The notes under the pieces: generated by a model | What the model saw: the letters and a program-made list of their open reading frames with translations, nothing else | What the model was told of the DNA's origin: nothing | Databases searched by the model: none | Translations under genes and position numbers: made by a program | Origin: Blastocladiella emersonii ATCC 22665 | Taxonomy: Eukaryota > Blastocladiomycota > Blastocladiomycetes > Blastocladiales > Blastocladiaceae | DNA: 64,000 bases | NCBI GenBank assembly: GCA_025594325.1 | Contig: JANHCV010000013.1 | Location: 434,001 to 498,000, forward strand | Direction of reading: 5' to 3' | Part shown: one piece after another, positions 38,293 to 49,585 of the stretch | Position numbering within the stretch: position 1 is the first letter of the stretch | How the letters are laid out: each line of letters begins with the position of its first letter

Positions 38293-41200
38293 TCACTGGC
38301 TGTTGAGCGAGCTGCTGCTACCCGCCCTGCCGCCGGACGTCTGCATCGACTCGCGCATGCGGGCGAGCCGCTCGCGGAGCTGCGTGACGGTCGCCGTAGT
38401 GTTGGTCCCGCCGGGCGTGGTGCTTCTCGCGATCCCGCTCGCGACGGCCATGGGAGTCGGCGACGGCATGGCCATGGACGTTGCCCTGGCACCACCCGGG
38501 ACACCGTGGCCGCCGTACTGCTGCTGCTGCTGCTGCGTCTGCTGCTGCTCGAGGAGCTTGAGGTTGCGCTTGATGTACCCCATGAAGAACTCGCCGTGGG
38601 ACGCGATGTTGTCGTCGACGAGCGCCTGCATGTGCGGGTACGCGAGCTGGAACTGGTACAGCTCGAAGATGCCCTCCTTGGACTGGTCCTTTTTCCCGAT
38701 CTTGGAGAAAATCGCCATGAGCTTGTCAAAGGCCTCCTTGTCGGCGGCGGCGGTCGCCTCACGCGCCGCGAGCGCCGCCATGACGGTCTCGGTCCCGCTG
38801 CCCGCGGATGCCGCGGCCGCCGCGAACGCCGCGCTCGACGCGTAGCTGCGGTGGGACATGGCGCTGCCCGGCCGCTGCATCGCGGGCGACCCGAGACCGG
38901 CGCCGGCACCGGCGCCGTAGTGCTGCTGCTGGTACTGGTGCTGCTGGTGCGCCTCGGACGCGTCGGCGACGCTGCCCGACCGGCTGCCACCAGTCAAACT
39001 CGCGGCGGACCCGTACTGCGACCCGGGCAGACTGGACGCGGACCCCATGGTACCGCCCGCGGCCGCAGCGCGCTTGCGCGCCTGCGACGCAAGCAGGTTC
39101 TTGGTGTAGGTGAACACGTAAGCGTCGTCCTTGTCGTCGACGAGGTGGAAGTGGTCGAGGATGGCGTCGCCGTACGCGAGCGAGAGTTCCGAGAGCATGG
39201 TCTTGATGGTGCGGATGGGCACGTCGCCGAGCGGGGTCTCGCGGCGGCGCCAGTCGGCGGCCTGGATGTGCTCGAGGAAGAAGTGGATGTCGCGGAGCAG
39301 CTCGGCAACGTTGACCTTGCCGTCCTCCTTGAGGTACGTCGGCAGCATGCGGATCACCTTCCACAGGCACTTCATGGTGAGCTCCGCGTACTTGACCTGC
39401 TCGCCCGTCTGGAGCACGGGCAGCGCGTCGCCGAGCATGCGCAGCAGGACCGCGAAGATCTGGTTGGCCGGCGACTTGTCGAGGATGCGGACCATGAGCA
39501 TGTTGAGCGCCTTGACGAGCTGCACGCCCGACGACCGGTTCGGCAGGTCCGCGTCCAGCAGCCGCGTGAGGAGCTCGGTCATGAGCTGGCCGAGCGTGTC
39601 GAGGGAGACACTGCACGCGAGCAGCGGCGCGTCAAAGAACTGCAGCAGCGTGTGGAGGAGGTGCTTGCACAGGCGCATGACGGGCGCCGTGTCGGCGGCC
39701 GTGAACGCGAGCCGGATCTGCAGCGCGACCGCGTTGACGAGCTGGTCGGCGTGCCCGACGAGCAGCTGCGGGTTGTTCGGGATGATCTTCTCGACCTGCC
39801 GCAGCGCGTCGAGCGCCTGGTGCGCGTCCGCCGCCGTCACCTGCGTCACCAGCAGGTCCATGAGCGTGCCGTGCTGCTGCGGCGCCGGCTCGTACCGCGA
39901 AGAGTAGCTCGACACGTCCACGCGCTCGGGCGTGAGGGCGAAGTGCGTCGCCGCGGGAGCAGCGGGTGGCGCGGCGTATTGGCTCGCGGGCCGCGAGGGC
40001 ACGGCGAACTGCGACTGCGGGGCGGCAGCGGCCGGTGGTGGTGCGGGCGCGGCGACCTGCTGCTGCTGGCGGAGCATGGGCGACTGGAGCTGCTGCTGCT
40101 GCTGCTGGGCCTGCATGAACGGCGACCCGAACTGGCCCTGCTGCTGCTGCTGCTGCGGCTGCTGGAACTGCTGGTTGCCGTACCCGAACCCGCCGCCGCT
40201 GCCGAACTGGGACTGCATCGGCGACTGCATCTGCTGGTGCTGCTGGTGCTGCTGCTGCCCGTACCCGCCGAACTGCATCTGCTGCTGCTGTTGTGGCGGC
40301 GCCTGCTGCTGCTGGTACCCGCCGAACTGGTTCTGCTGCTGCGGTTGGCCGAACTGGTTCTGCTGCTGCTGCGGCTGGCCAAACCCGTTGCCGCCGAACT
40401 GGCCCTGCGGCTGTTGCTGGCCGTAGCCGCCGAACTGCGGCTGCTGTTGCTGCTGCCGCTGCTGCTGGCCGTATCCGCCAAACTGCGGCTGCTGCTCGAC
40501 CTCGGGCGCGCCGCCGTACGCCGCGTACGGGTCCTGCTGGACCATATGGTTACGGACCGACGGTACGGGCGGGCTCATGGGCGCCTGCGCCTGCTGCTGG
40601 TGCTGCGGGGCGAACGCGGCGGGCATCTCCTGCGGCGGCATCGCGGCGGCTACGGGTGCGCCGTACAGCGACTCGCGCGAGCCCGCCGCGCCGGCCGCCC
40701 CAAACCGCGGCGCGCGCGGCGTGTTGCGCAGCGGCGCGGTATCGACGTCCATGACGTCTCTGCCGGGCGTGGGCGGGGTTTCGGGGACGCCGGCGCGCTT
40801 GATTTTCTGCTGGAGCATCGACTTTTCCTTTTCGGGGAGCCGGCCGACGAGCTTGTACATCTGGGTCTCGCCGACGGCGCGGGCGATTTCGACGAGGGTG
40901 TTGAGCGCCGCGGTGCGGACCGTGGCCTCGCGCTCGGCGACAAAGGCGGCGATGGCGGGGACGGTTTTGGCGTTGCAGCAGCCGAACCCGTTCCGGGCGA
41001 TCATGGCGCCGAGCTCCTCGATGCACTCGGCGCGCATGCGGGCGTTCTTGGACTCGGTGGCCTTGACGAGCAGCATGAACAGTTTCGCGGGCGCGTACAG
41101 CTTGTTGAGGTTGACGAGCAGCTGGCGCGTGCGCGCGCGCACCGTCTCCTTGTTGTCGCCGAGTTTCCCCAAAAACGACGGGAAGAAGGCGTTGGCCTCG

Positions 41201-43766
41201 TAGTCGGACAGCGAGTGGCCGTGCTCGTCGAGGAGCGCGGTCAGGTGGTCGACGACGTCGAGACACTTCAGGACGATCGTCGTCGACGTGTCCTGGAACC
41301 GCAGCGTCAGGTACTTGAGGATCACGTCCGCGTGGTGCAGGCAGTCCGTGTCGCGGGCGACCAGGAACCCGTCGATCGCCGTCAGGCCCGCCATGAACTC
41401 GCGCTCCTTGTAGTGGCCCGTCGAGAATAGCAGCGCGACGAGCTGCGGCGTGAAACACGCGGCGGCCTGCTCCCGCAAAAACTCGACGAGGTCGGGACGC
41501 AGACCGTCCAGCACCCACTTGCCCGCGCCGCGGTCGTCGCCCGCGCGCTTGATCTTGGCCTTCGGGTCGCCCGCGAGCGGCGCGAGCTCGTCGCGCGGCG
41601 CCGCGGCCGCGGGCGCAGAGGACACGGGCGGCTGCATCATGGACATGGGCCGCTGCCTCGCCGCGCCGGGACCCGCCGACGCCGCGCTGGACGGGCGCGC
41701 CATGGCGGACGCGGGCCGCGCGGGCGGACCGCCGGCGACGGACCCGGGCCGTTTCGCTCCACCCAGCACCGGCCGGCGCACCGCGGAGACGGGCGGGGAC
41801 TCGACCATCATGGCGTCCTCGTCGTACGCGGGGGCCGCGGAGGCGGGTGGTGGTGCGGGCGGCGGGACGACGCCGCCGTTCTTGGCGGCGTCGCGCTCGG
41901 CCTTGGCGCGGAGCCGTTCGGCCTCGCGGGCCTTCATGCGGGCGGCGAGGTGCGGCGGGAGGCGGGCGGCGGGGGCGTCGGCGGGCGGTGGGGCGTCGCT
42001 CGTGTCCATGTCCACGTCGTCGAAGGCCGGTTGCGGCGGCGGCGGAGCCGCGCGGGCGCCGAGACCGGGCCGCGCCATCCCGGCGGCGGGTGGTGGCCGC
42101 GCCGCGACGGCGGGTTTGGCCTTCTTGACGCCCTTGATCTCGACCTTGTCGACAAACTCGGTGACCTTGGTCTTCTTGACGCCGTCGAGTTTCTCGAGCG
42201 CGGCGGCGAGCGGGCGTTCGCCGACGAGCTTGATGAGGCACGCGAGACCTTCGGCGGCGGCCTCGCGGACGTCGGCCTGGGAGTCGTCCATGAGCTTGAT
42301 GAGGGCGTCGACGATGGCCTTGAGCTCGGCCTTGCCCGGTAGCGCGCGCGTCTCCTTGAGGCAGCGGACGAGGAACCGCACGGCCTCGCCCTTGACGGAC
42401 GGGTTCTTGTGCGCGAACACGGCGAGGGTGTCCTCGACGTTGGCGTCGAGCGAGGTCTACATGCACGCGGGTCAGCGAGTGTCGGGGACCGCGGTCTCGA
42501 AAGAGAAAAAAAACGTACCGCGGCGAAGACAGCGTCGAGCGCGGCACAAATCGGGACCAGGACATTGGCGCGCTTCTCCTTACACTTTTCGAGGAGCGGC
42601 GGGACGACGGCGTGGCGGTACGTGGCGAACCCACCCCTCAACCCCTTGGCGAGGGCGCCGACGCACTGGACGGCGGCAATGACGACGTTGATGTTGGCGT
42701 CCTTGTTGATGGTCTTGACGAACACGGAGACGAGCTCGTGGAACCGGTCGTCCTTGATGCGCGGGGTGTTGAGGACGGCGAGCAGGTCGGTGAGGGCCTC
42801 CTTGCGCTCGGCCCACTTTTTCGAGGCCACGTTCTCGAAGAAGCCGGCGGGCAGGTTGCGCAGCACGTCAACGGGCTCGGCGAGGTCGTACTCGTCCATG
42901 GGCGCGGCGCCGCCCGCGGCATCCGCGTCCTCCATCATGGCGTCGTCGGCGCCGGCGGCCTCGGCGGCCTCCTTGGCGCGGCGCGTGAGGCGGGTGGGCG
43001 TGAGGCGGGCGCCGCCGGTCGCGGCGAAGGCGTCCTCGAGCTCCTTTTTCTGGACGGGCTTGAGGTCCTCCAAAAAGTTGGCGATGACGGGGCCGAGGTA
43101 GCCGTGGAGGGCGACGGTCAGGAGTGTGGTCTCGGCGCGCACGTTCTTGTCGGGGTGCGAGAAGAGCTTGGCGAGGTGCTTGATGAGCGGTTTGGGCGGG
43201 ATGACCTGGATGCCGAAGGCGACGACGAGGTCGCGGAGGAGGGCGACGGCGGCGGCCACGAGTTTGGGCAGCTTGTGCGTGAACGCGGCGACGAGCGGCT
43301 CGGTGACGGGATCCCCGACCTCGGCAATCTCGAGGGCGAACATGAAGGCGGCGGCGGCGCTCTCGCGCGTCTTCTGGCGCGTGCTGTTGATGGACTTCTC
43401 GACGAGCGCCTTGAGGATGCCGGGGATCACGGGGAGCGCGGCGGGCGTCGGGGCAAACTCCATGAAGGTGGCAATGGCGAGCACGGCCGTCTCCTGCGCG
43501 GCCATGTTGGTGTCGACGGCCATCTTGCGCAGGTCCGACGCGTAGCGGGAGTACACGGGCGACGTCTCGGGCGACGTGCGGAACGTCTTGGCCAGCTCCT
43601 CGTAGCCCGACTGGCGCGCCTTCCAGTTCTACTTGGCGGTGGGGAGTGAGTGATCGGGATGGGATGAGCGTCTCGATGAGTGCGGGTCCCGCACCTTGTG
43701 GGCGAGGCGGTCGCCCAGCGGGACCCGGGAAAAGTCGATCTCCTCGGGCGCGCCGGTCTCGTTCAT
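38293..43766 (-). CDS. STU2: XMAP215/Stu2/ch-TOG microtubule polymerase
   Basis: Three exons: 43766-43695, 43628-42519, 42456-38293; introns of 66 and 62 nt with GT/AG ends join the frames exactly, giving 1,781 aa. The protein adds tubulin to microtubule plus ends. Residues 1-24 (VPLGDRLAHK) plus NWKARQSGYEELAKTF start the first TOG domain. A second TOG (PAGFFENVASKKWAERKEAL) and a third (LFSTGHYKEREFMAGLTAID) follow, separated by Pro/Ala linkers. A long Gln-rich stretch comes at about residues 1,000-1,230. The C-terminal conserved domain carries VKYAELTMKCLWKVIRMLP and ETPLGDVPIRTIKTMLSELS, the family signature. Three rather than five full TOG units, and the poly-Gln, are unusual. It is divergent from BCD1, 379 bases away. 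Confidence 0.93.
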
Positions 43767-44145
43767 GGTCGTAGTTGGTGGTGGTGATGGGGTTGATGCG
43801 CGGGGCGGCGATCAGGTCGGTCGGTGGTGCATGTGCGTCGTCGCGCTCAAATCGCGTGTCGGTGCAGCCAGCAGCGATCGGGCAGGCAGTTGCAAGAGGT
43901 GTGGAATCCGTGAGCTTCGTCGTGCGTCGTGCGTCGTGATGGGGGCGGGACGGGCCGGCGGGAGGAGAGTGGCGCAGAGCAGCGACGCGCCGCGATGGGA
44001 TCGCTGCCTTCCCGAAACCCCCCTCGCGCCGCGTCACGTGCCAAGGTGTGACGCCGGTCGCACTTTTGCCGGGGAGCGCGTCTCTCTCGCTTCGTTTCGG
44101 GTTCGGCGCGTCCTGCCCTCTCCCTGCACCCTCAACGAAACAACC

Positions 44146-45393
44146 ATGGAACAACCCGCACCACCACCAACGACCTGCACCGTGTGCGCCGCCGCGTCCC
44201 CGAAATACAAGTGCCCGCGGTGCCTTCGCCGCACCTGCTCGGTCGCGTGCGTGCGCGCGCACAAGTCGCGCGATTCCTGCAGCGGCGAGCGCAGCAAGAC
44301 CGACTACGTGCCGCTGCAGAGCTACACGGAGACGCACCTGTACAGCGACTACGCGCTGCTCGAGGACGCGGCGCGGACCGCCGACGTGGCCGCGCGCAGC
44401 CGGCACTCTGGCCCGCTCGCGCGGGCCGCGCGCCCGAATACGTTCAAGCTCGCGCCGCGCCACCGCCACCTGCTCGCGGGCGCCGGGAAACGGCGCGTCC
44501 CACTGCGGTTCATGTCGCGCGGCATGTCGCGCGCCGAGGCCAACGCGTCCCGGTTCGACGCGCGGTCGGGCGAGATGTTCTGGTCCGTCGAGCTCGTCCT
44601 GCCCGCGGTGGGTGTATCCGTCGTGCTCGACCCCGTCATCGACACCACGACCGTCGCGGGGTGCCTCGACCCGCTGCTCGCCGCCCACTCGCCCGTGGCG
44701 CTGCGCCACCCGGCCGCGCACCGCGCCGCTTTAGGGTTGCTGGGCGAGGCAGACCGCGCCGAGCTGTACTACTACTGGAAGCGGCCGGTCCCGCAGCGTG
44801 GCGACGACCCGAAACGCGTCTACCTGCCCGTCTCGTTCGAGGCCCCGCTCGCCGACACCCTCATCGGGTGCCCCGTGCTCGAGTTCCCGACCCTCGTCGT
44901 CACCACCGAGCCGCTCGCGCCCAACCTGCTCGTCGTCCCGCGCGCTGACGCGGATCCCGAGGCGGAAATGGACCTGGACGCTGCCGAGGAGGAGCCGCCA
45001 TCTGCGGTTGCCTCGGCGGGCGACGACGGCGAGGAGGGCGAGATCGCTGACCTCGCCGCGAGCGACGACGACGACTCTTCCTCTTCGTCCGTCGGCACGT
45101 CCGCCGCGTCCTCGCCCGCACCTTCGAGCCCACCAACTCGCCCCACCTCCGCCGCCAGCACCGCCGCGCTGCCACCGAAACCCACGTCCGCCGCCCCCAC
45201 CCCCACGGCGGCGCCCGCGCACGCGTCCCTCCCCGCGCGTCCCGCATGGCCCGCCGTCCCTTCCACCTCAGCGCAGCAGCGGCTCCCGTCGACGGCCGAA
45301 GTCGTGTCCATGTGGCAATCCCTCGCGCCCGCGGCCCACGCGCGCGTGCACTCGGCGCTCAACGCCGACTTCAACAAGGACGGTGCGCATTGA
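44146..45393 (+). CDS. BCD1: Box C/D snoRNA protein 1, HIT zinc finger (BCD1/ZNHIT6)
   Basis: 415 aa. The zf-HIT domain is at residues 11-45: Cys11, Cys14, Cys23, Cys26, Cys31, Cys35, His39 and Cys45. It is followed by the family motif YTETHLYSDYALLEDAAR. The middle domain (RFDARSGEMFWSVELVL) is as in BCD1, which helps assemble box C/D snoRNPs in the nucleus with the R2TP machinery. The C terminus is an acidic then Ser/Pro/Ala-rich tail. Single exon. Its 3' end is 43 bases from that of the convergent Pro/Arg-rich gene. Confidence 0.88.
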   Translation: MEQPAPPPTTCTVCAAASPKYKCPRCLRRTCSVACVRAHKSRDSCSGERSKTDYVPLQSYTETHLYSDYALLEDAARTADVAARSRHSGPLARAARPNTFKLAPRHRHLLAGAGKRRVPLRFMSRGMSRAEANASRFDARSGEMFWSVELVLPAVGVSVVLDPVIDTTTVAGCLDPLLAAHSPVALRHPAAHRAALGLLGEADRAELYYYWKRPVPQRGDDPKRVYLPVSFEAPLADTLIGCPVLEFPTLVVTTEPLAPNLLVVPRADADPEAEMDLDAAEEEPPSAVASAGDDGEEGEIADLAASDDDDSSSSSVGTSAASSPAPSSPPTRPTSAASTAALPPKPTSAAPTPTAAPAHASLPARPAWPAVPSTSAQQRLPSTAEVVSMWQSLAPAAHARVHSALNADFNKDGAH

Positions 45394-45436
45394 GGTGGCA
45401 CGAATAAATATACTACTACTGACTTGACTGCGTCAA

Positions 45437-46420
45437 TCAACACCACATCGCGAAACACCCAACCCCCTCCTTCCTCTTCTTCCCGCCCGCGCGCGGCGTG
45501 TACCGGTGCGCCGACCCCGCGGTCCCGCCCCACGGATCGAAGTCGTACGGGTTTTCGTCGGAGAGCGGGGCCGCGGTCCAGAGGATCGAGTAGGTGCGCG
45601 CCTCGCGCTGTTTTCCGGAAGCGGGTGGGTCGGCGGTCAGGTACAGCGCCGCGAGCCGGTCCGTCGCTGGATCCACGGGCGCGGGCGAGGGCACCCGCCA
45701 CGTGGGCAGCGGCGGTGGTGGCGCGGCCGGGTGCCACGGCGGCGGCGGCGCGAACGGCGACGCGGCGCCGCTGCTGGCGGGTCCGCGCCATCTCGGCGGT
45801 GGGGCGGGCCACTCGCGGCCGCCGTCGGCGTCAGCACGCGGCCATCCGTACCCGCCGGACCGCGACCGCGCGAACGCCGGGGGCGGCGGCGGCGGCGGCG
45901 CACCGCCACGACCCGCATCCACTTGCGGCGGAGTCCACCGCCTCGCCCCGGCGCGCGTGTACGACGCGGGCGGTGGCGGCGGCGGCGGCGGCGGGTCCCC
46001 TACGCGCCGCCGTTGCCGCTCGCGATCGCGGTCACGCTCGCGGCGTCGCTCAGACCCGGATGACGCCGAGCCCGCGTCCCCTTCATCATTCACCCTGCGC
46101 TGCTGCTCCCTCCGCCGCGGCGGCGCCGCGGGCCACCCCGCCTCGTCCTCTTCGGGGTAGTACCGCCGCCGCGTGCCGCCCGTCGGCCGGCGCAAGGGGA
46201 CGGGCGCGACCTGCGACTTGCGCGGGTCCGAGGACGCGGGGCGGCGGTGGCGGCGGGGTGGGGGCGGTTGTGGTGGTGGGAGGTCGGTGGATGAGGAGGT
46301 CGAGGATTCGTCCGAGTAGCGTGGTTCGCGCGGCCGATGACGACGGCGGCGCGGAATGGGTTCGTCGTCAACGTCGTCGGGCCGGCGCCGCGCGCGCGAC
46401 GCCGCGGTCGAGCGGTCCAT
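45437..46420 (-). CDS. Pro/Arg-rich low-complexity protein
   Basis: 327 aa, start MDRSTAASRARRRPDDVDDE. Arg/Asp/Ser-rich N-terminal third (ERRRERDRDRERQRRR), then several poly-Pro runs, and a more ordered C terminus (LAALYLTADPPASGKQREAR, YDFDPWGG). The RD/RS-like composition hints at an RNA-processing or nuclear protein; no domain is recognised. The frame is long and free of stops, but in such GC-rich sequence that is weak evidence by itself. Confidence 0.5.
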   Translation of the reverse strand: MDRSTAASRARRRPDDVDDEPIPRRRRHRPREPRYSDESSTSSSTDLPPPQPPPPRRHRRPASSDPRKSQVAPVPLRRPTGGTRRRYYPEEDEAGWPAAPPRRREQQRRVNDEGDAGSASSGSERRRERDRDRERQRRRVGDPPPPPPPPPASYTRAGARRWTPPQVDAGRGGAPPPPPPPAFARSRSGGYGWPRADADGGREWPAPPPRWRGPASSGAASPFAPPPPWHPAAPPPPLPTWRVPSPAPVDPATDRLAALYLTADPPASGKQREARTYSILWTAAPLSDENPYDFDPWGGTAGSAHRYTPRAGGKKRKEGVGCFAMWC

Positions 46421-46619
46421 GAGAGAGTGTAGCGTGTGTGGTGAGGAGGAGAGTGGAGGGCAGGGCGTGGGAAGGCGAGGGGAGGTAGGATCGGGGCGCT
46501 GCAGGGGAAAGGGAGGGAGAGTGGAGGTAAGGTCGGCGGCCGCGCACAGCTCCACTTTCTTCTCGGCCCGTTCGCGAACAGCCACGGAGGGAGAGAACAG
46601 CATGTATCAACCCAGAGAA

Positions 46620-47369
46620 TCAGAAGATAATGTCCGCGTCCTCGTCGTCGTGGAGGACGCTCGCGGCGTGCTGCTCGACCTCGGGCTCCGCCTCGAGGCG
46701 GGCAACCCGCACGGCCTCGTCGGCGGCGCGGTCGCGCTTCTTCTTGCCCTGGACCTTCTTGAGGCGGAAGAACTCCTCGCGGTCCATTTCGTCGAGCTCG
46801 GACGTGATGTACTTGATCGTGTTCTCGACGCGCGGGATGATGACAAACTCGATGGCGTTGACGCGGCGGTTCGTGACCTTGATCACCTCGTCGAGGATCA
46901 CGAACGCCGTCTGCAGCGAGGCGAGCTCGACGAGCTGCGCGACCGCCTTGGCGTACACGTCCTTGGCGCGCGCGATCTGCTGCCCGCCGCGCCCGAGCCC
47001 CGTCAGCTCGAAGGCGTTGCCGCCCTCGCTGTACAGCTCGAACGCCGGCAGCATCACCCCCGACACGTTCTCCTGCTTGGTGCGCACGCGCAGCTGCGCC
47101 TGGCGCACCGCCGACTGCACCGCGAACGAGATGTCGCCCGTCGCGTACGTCACCTCGGCCAGGGAGAACGCCGCGCCCTGCATCAGCTTGCCCATCTTGC
47201 GCTTGGCCTCGTCGATCTTGCCCAGGATCGCCCGGAACCGCTTGGTCAGCGCCTCGGACTTGCGCTTCAGCAGCGAGTGGCCCGTCTGCGCCCCCTTGAG
47301 CCGCAGCTTCATGGTCGTCAGCGCCATGCGCGTCGGGAACACGGCCAGCCGCTGGTTGTTGCCCGACAT
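46620..47369 (-). CDS. VMA8: V-type proton ATPase subunit D
   Basis: 249 aa, single exon, start [20 protein letters not shown]. The D subunit forms the central rotor stalk of the V1 sector, coupling ATP hydrolysis to proton pumping at vacuolar and other endomembranes. Conserved blocks are clear: [57 protein letters not shown] and [20 protein letters not shown], followed by the helical C terminus with [15 protein letters not shown]. Length fits the fungal family. Confidence 0.97.
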   Translation of the reverse strand: MSGNNQRLAVFPTRMALTTMKLRLKGAQTGHSLLKRKSEALTKRFRAILGKIDEAKRKMGKLMQGAAFSLAEVTYATGDISFAVQSAVRQAQLRVRTKQENVSGVMLPAFELYSEGGNAFELTGLGRGGQQIARAKDVYAKAVAQLVELASLQTAFVILDEVIKVTNRRVNAIEFVIIPRVENTIKYITSELDEMDREEFFRLKKVQGKKKRDRAADEAVRVARLEAEPEVEQHAASVLHDDEDADIIF

Positions 47370-47537
47370 CTTCGTTGCGGGGAGTTTCGTGGGAGGTGGT
47401 CGATGCGTGGGTGCTCCGTGGCAGTGGTGGCGGACCGGGAAGGCGATGAGCGACGCGTTCCGTTGACGCGCCTCTCTCCCTTCGCCGCCCACCGCCGTCA
47501 GCTGACGCGTATGTGCTCGTAACCACCGCGTTTTGTA

Positions 47538-48717
47538 TTACCAGCCCGTCCACACTGCCGTCCACATCCTCGCCTTGTTCTTCCCAATCGCCCCCAACCA
47601 CTCACAGTCTCCCACCTCGCCATCGCCGCCAGCGGGAGCACCGTACACGACCCGCTTCTGCGTCGCCGACCCGACCCGCGCTGCCGCCACCCACTCGCGC
47701 AGGTCGACGCTCGGTTCCGCCACCGCGTGCACCGTCGCGGCCGCGTGGCACGTCATGGGGTCGTCTACACGTTCGGCGTGAGTCGGGGTGTTTGGTGCGA
47801 GGGCGCGCGGGGAGCATGGACGGACCTTGGTACGCGAGCATCGTACACCCGTACCCGCCCGGGTGCGCCGTGTACATCTCCCGCAAGGGTTCGCCGTGCA
47901 GCGACGAGAGGACTGCGACTTCGGCGCGGAACGAGGGTGCGAAGAAGTTGCGCGAGTTTTGGGGGAGCGCGAGCGCGGCGAGGAGAGAGGCGGGCGAGGA
48001 GATCTCGGTCGTGCCGTCGTGCCACGCGAGCGTGATCGCGCCTACACCGCCAAACGAGTCAGTACATCACGCGACGCTGAGAGCGAAGAACACGCACCTT
48101 GACTGAGCAGGTACACGACCTCCGCCGGTCCGAGGTACAGCGGGAGCCCGCCGTCCGGGAGCATGCCGTCGCCCATCTCGCCAGCGGCGGCCGCGGCGCC
48201 TTTCCCGGCCTTGCCGCGGTCGCGCCGGACCGTCCCGATCAGGGTGCCCGGGACGCGCCATGTGCTGCGGAGGGTCAGGACGGCTGGTGGGGGTTGGTGG
48301 CGGTTCGGAGGACGAGGCGGGAGTGGGTGAGGGAGGGTTGTGTGTGTCCGCCGCCGCGCCGAATCGAGGTTTAGGGGTCAGCCGCGCATCCTCGGCGATG
48401 TGATGCAGCGGGCGCGTGGGCTGATGTCAACGGCAGAGCCGTCCAAACACCGAGGCGCAGTTCCTCGTGTGATGGGGGCACGGTCGGGGGAGAGGGAGTC
48501 GGTGCGGGGGTAAGAAGCAGGATGATGGTGCATGGCGCGATCCGTGCTCATGTATACTCGAAGAGCGGAGACGAAGCCACGCAGACGAAAGGCTGCAAGT
48601 ACCTCGCGGATCCCACACCAGCCCGCCGAGGTCGGCCGCGGCCCGGTACGGCGGAGCGCGGGCGGGCACGACGCGAATCGCCGGTGCCGGGTTCAAGGTT
48701 GCGGGCGGCTGTTCCAT
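47538..48717 (-). CDS. SEN34: tRNA-splicing endonuclease catalytic subunit SEN34
   Basis: Four exons: 48717-48603, 48283-48098, 48041-47826, 47764-47538. Introns are 319, 56 and 61 nt, all GT/AG; the splices keep frame and give 247 aa. The N-terminal domain reads GGLVWDPRAVLTLRSTWRVP then GTLIGTVR, as in TSEN34, with LPLYLGPAEVVYLLSQGAIT next. The nuclease domain has the catalytic triad Tyr171 (in LAYQDDP), His179 (MTCHAAATVHA) and Lys209 (SATQKRVVYG); the Tyr-His spacing of 8 equals that of the human protein. It cuts the 3' splice site of intron-containing pre-tRNAs. The first intron is long for this genome, so the exon 1 boundary is the least certain part. Confidence 0.85.
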
Positions 48718-49585
48718 CGTAGAAGGCTTCATTGCATAGACTGTGGTTCAAGCTCAGGGGCACGGGGGGAGGAGTGCAGAGGAGCCTGACGCTCGCGTCG
48801 GAACGGCGGCGACGTCGAACAAGCGCCGCCGCCGCATCACGTGCGGTCACTGAGGATAGCCAACGCGGAGGAGCAAGGCAAGGTTTTCAGCCAAACCGGG
48901 TGGAGTATGCGTCACAAGGAGCATATTACTTGCGGCGTCTCCGTTACAGGTGCGTGCAGAGCTTCGTTTGACGTTGGGATCCCTGGTCGTGCGTGCTCGC
49001 GCGACGAAGCCAAGCGCCGCGAAACGCAGCCCTTTGAGTATGTACGCCAGGCGCGACCTGATCAGCGCATCAGTCCGCAATCGGTGCCGGTTCACGTGTA
49101 GGCGGCCTACATCACGCTTTGGAGTTCGGACTCGCTAGCCCAGGAGACACGGCGACAAACCAAGCGCCGGTCGTGGCCCGGCTCGCAAGTGGTCAAGAAC
49201 AATTTAGAGTAGGCTCGGCTATACGGCTCCGCATCAGCGCCCAGTGGAGAAGGCCGACGCGCCCGACGTACTGTGCGGTGTACAGGGTATGCGGTGGTCG
49301 CACGTTTTTCCTTTCCGCATGAGCGATGCGCGTGTGCGGTGCGGTCCCGTGCACCTGCCCTTTTCTTCTTCTCGGTCCATGCACGTTGCTCAAAGCGTGC
49401 TCGGCGCGGTGTACATGGTCTTCAAGGTGTGAGTTGGCCGTGCACCGCGCCCTCTCTCTCCCGCGCTCGCCTGCGTCCCCTCCCGCCATCGGCGTGCCTC
49501 CCAGCTGAGCCTCGTCGCCTCGCCACCACCGCGCCGGACGTGATCGACGCGTCTCCGAGCCAGCGATACCGTTACCCGAAGCAAG
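48718..49585. other. Intergenic, no gene seen
   Basis: Divergent region between SEN34 and the zinc-finger-like gene. Short open stretches exist on both strands but with no domain or splice support. Confidence 0.45.

Noticed and set aside
38506-41430. 974-codon plus-strand open frame
   Set aside because: It is the antisense shadow of the XMAP215 exon; GC-rich codon usage keeps the complementary frame open. The sense strand has conserved domains and consistent splice sites.
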